Source: Brachymonas sp049977365 (GTDB lineage Bacteria > Pseudomonadota > Gammaproteobacteria > Burkholderiales > Burkholderiaceae_C). Taken from it: a DNA stretch of 64,000 nucleotides. Both the position numbers and the translations under genes were made by a program. How positions within the stretch are numbered: the first letter of the stretch is position 1; each line of letters opens with the position of its first letter. A model generated the notes under the pieces. The model saw only the letters and a program-made list of their open reading frames with translations, was not told the DNA's origin and did not search any database. The stretch is from positions 124,001-188,000 of the forward strand of contig NZ_JBNGEN010000001.1 of NCBI RefSeq assembly GCF_049977365.1, written 5' to 3'. Shown here piece by piece: positions 61,910-64,000 of the stretch.

Positions 61910-62278
61910 ATGCCTCAAAAGAAATCTCCCACCCAGCGCAGTTACAAGGTTTCCGACCAGATCCAGCGGGATCTGTCGGAGCTGATCGCGCGCGAGCTCA
62001 AGGATCCCCGCGTGGGCATGATCACGCTGCAGGGCGTGGAGGTCACGCCCGACTACGCCCATGCCAAGGTGTACTTCAGCGTACTCACCGGAGATCCTGT
62101 GCAGACGCAGGAGGCGCTCAACCACGCGGCTGGGCATCTGCGCAACGGGCTTTTCAAGCGCCTGCACATCCATACCGTGCCCACGCTGCACTTCGTGTAT
62201 GACCGCACGCAGGAACGTGCGGCCGACATGAATGCCCTGATCGCCAAGGCAGTCTCTTCCCGTGCCAAGGACGACTGA
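61910..62278 (+). CDS. rbfA: 30S ribosome-binding factor RbfA
   Basis: A protein of 122 residues from ATG 61910, with a CGGAG site upstream. RbfA is a KH-fold cold-shock protein needed for late processing of 16S rRNA. SYKVSDQIQRDLSELI, ELKDPRVGMITL and VPTLHFVYDRTQERA are typical. The truB start lies 3 bp after its stop, so the two are coupled. Confidence 0.96.
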   Translation: MPQKKSPTQRSYKVSDQIQRDLSELIARELKDPRVGMITLQGVEVTPDYAHAKVYFSVLTGDPVQTQEALNHAAGHLRNGLFKRLHIHTVPTLHFVYDRTQERAADMNALIAKAVSSRAKDD

Positions 62279-62281
62279 GCC

Positions 62282-63325
62282 ATGAATGCGCCTCGCACAC
62301 GGGTGCAGCGGCGCCCGGTGCATGGGGTGTTGCTGCTCGACAAACCGCTGGGTCTTTCCAGCAATCAGGCTCTGCAGAAGGTCAAGTGGCTGCTGCGCGC
62401 CGAAAAGGCTGGCCATACGGGCACGCTCGATCCTCTGGCTACCGGTGTGCTGCCTCTGTGCTTTGGGGCGGCGACCAAGTTCAGTCAGATGCATCTGGAT
62501 GCCGACAAGGCCTATGAGGCCCTGCTGCGGCTCGGACAGACCACCACCACGGGAGATGCCGAAGGCGAGGTGCTGCGTGAACGCCCGGTACAGCTGTCCA
62601 GCGAGACCATCGAGGCAGTGCTGCAGCGCTTTGTGGGCGTCCAGCAGCAGATACCGCCCATGCATTCGGCCCTCAAGAAGGATGGCAAGGCCCTGTACGA
62701 ATATGCGCGTGCCGGGCAGGTCGTCGAACGTGCGCCGCGTACCATCACGGTGTCTGCACTCGACCGGCTGGAGGTGCCGGCAGAGGTGCAGGCCGCCTGT
62801 CCTCCGGGAACGGTGCTGCGGCTGCGCGCTTCCGTGAGCAAGGGCACCTACATCCGCACGCTGGCCGAGGATATCGGTGAGGCACTGGGTTGCGGTGCGC
62901 ATCTGATAGGCCTGCGCCGCGTTCAGACGGGGGCCTATGATCTGCAGCGTTGCATCACGCTGGAGGCGCTCGAAGCCATGGATGCCGCAGGGCGTCTTGG
63001 CGCGCTGCTGCCTCCCGATGTGCTCCTGACCGGACATGTGCCTGTCATGCTGGACACCGATGATGCAGCCCGTTTCCTTACCGGCCTGCGCAGAAGAGGC
63101 GGCTGGTCCGATGCGCCCCAGGTTGCGGTTTATGGACCGGTGCCTGCTGCAGAGGGCACCGCTGAGCCAGAAACGCCCAGGGGCGGGCCCGACCGGGTGT
63201 TGCTGGGCACGGCACACATCCAGGCGGGGCAGCTCATTCCCACGCGTGTGCTCAGTCCCCTGGAAATTGCCCAGTGGCTGCAGCAGCAGGCAGAGATCAC
63301 GGTGCCGACGGAGGTGCCTTCGTGA
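62282..63325 (+). CDS. truB: tRNA pseudouridine(55) synthase TruB
   Basis: A protein of 347 residues. TruB makes pseudouridine 55 in the T loop of all elongator tRNAs. The catalytic aspartate is Asp50 in GHTGTLDPLATGVLP, and GVLLLDKPLGLSSN marks the start of the fold. The C-terminal PUA-like part (after about 250) contains a Pro/Glu-rich insertion (PAAEGTAEPETPRG) that makes the protein longer than the E. coli enzyme (314 residues). It ends the rimP-to-truB group. Confidence 0.96.
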   Translation: MNAPRTRVQRRPVHGVLLLDKPLGLSSNQALQKVKWLLRAEKAGHTGTLDPLATGVLPLCFGAATKFSQMHLDADKAYEALLRLGQTTTTGDAEGEVLRERPVQLSSETIEAVLQRFVGVQQQIPPMHSALKKDGKALYEYARAGQVVERAPRTITVSALDRLEVPAEVQAACPPGTVLRLRASVSKGTYIRTLAEDIGEALGCGAHLIGLRRVQTGAYDLQRCITLEALEAMDAAGRLGALLPPDVLLTGHVPVMLDTDDAARFLTGLRRRGGWSDAPQVAVYGPVPAAEGTAEPETPRGGPDRVLLGTAHIQAGQLIPTRVLSPLEIAQWLQQQAEITVPTEVPS

Positions 63326-63343
63326 CGACAGTTCCCCTGTGAC

Positions 63344-63391
63344 CGGCATGCCGTGTCATGACATGCCGACGGGCAGGCCAGCATGCCTGCC
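63344..63391 (+). other. Two tandem hairpins between truB and typA
   Basis: CGGCATG/CATGCCG (63344-63368) is followed by GGCAGGC/GCCTGCC (63372-63391), each with a 7-bp stem. No T-run follows, so rho-independent termination is unlikely. They lie 55-102 bases before typA. Confidence 0.4.
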
Positions 63392-63445
63392 GGAGATTCC
63401 CTTTCCTCTCTTTCAGAAACCCTTTTATTCAGACCGTTTGATCCC

Positions 63446-64000
<555 letters not shown>

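Overview
The window is a GC-rich, gene-dense chromosome segment of a betaproteobacterium of the order Burkholderiales. The evidence is conserved gene order: rlmN-pilW-rodZ-ispG-hisS-yfgM-bamB-der, tRNA-Leu-tig-clpP-clpX-lon, rplS-nudL-rsgA-M48 protease-orn, and rimP-nusA-infB-rbfA-truB-typA. The intracellular PHB depolymerase and the arginine-type decarboxylase fit the same order. I cannot name the genus. No insertion sequence, prophage, integrase, CRISPR array or rRNA gene was seen. Four tRNA genes are present.

Layout. 1-12.7 kb: translation, envelope and chromosome-segregation genes, all on the plus strand. 12.7-15.9 kb: a minus-strand hpnC-hpnD-hpnE squalene cassette that meets der tail to tail. 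16.0-22.5 kb: tRNA-Leu, trigger factor, ClpP, ClpX and Lon (protein quality control). 22.6-30.6 kb: tRNA-Cys and tRNA-Gly, rlmB, a DEAD-box helicase with a long structured leader, rplS, nudL, rsgA, an M48 protease and orn. 30.7-32.6 kb: dnaG, apart from its usual rpsU/rpoD neighbours. 32.7-40.4 kb: a GntR regulator divergent from a propionyl-CoA module (methylmalonyl-CoA mutase, its MeaB chaperone, propionyl-CoA carboxylase beta and alpha). 40.5-47.3 kb: a FUSC-like membrane protein, a YggU protein, then bioA-bioF-bioD translationally coupled to a cytochrome P450 and followed by a VOC-fold protein. 47.4-52.4 kb: minus-strand RnfB-like ferredoxin, PHB depolymerase, tRNA-Ser, SPFH and NfeD proteins. 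52.7-56.1 kb: an amino-acid decarboxylase and fabI. 56.5-64 kb: the rimP-nusA-infB-rbfA-truB-typA translation region, cut by the right edge.

How the parts connect. Propionyl-CoA carboxylase needs biotin, and the biotin operon lies 1.7 kb downstream of it. The P450 at the end of that operon resembles BioI, which in Bacillus makes the pimeloyl precursor by cleaving acyl-ACP; no bioC, bioH, bioW or bioB is visible here. The VOC protein could supply the epimerase step between propionyl-CoA carboxylase and mutase. The P450-biotin coupling is the most unusual arrangement in the window. Other points of note are structured leaders or attenuator-like hairpins in front of the DEAD-box helicase, rimP and hisS, a heat-shock-like promoter before lon, and an unusual basic C-terminal tail on the PHB depolymerase. 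Most of the window is ordinary housekeeping sequence, and I found no clear case of a wholly new system.
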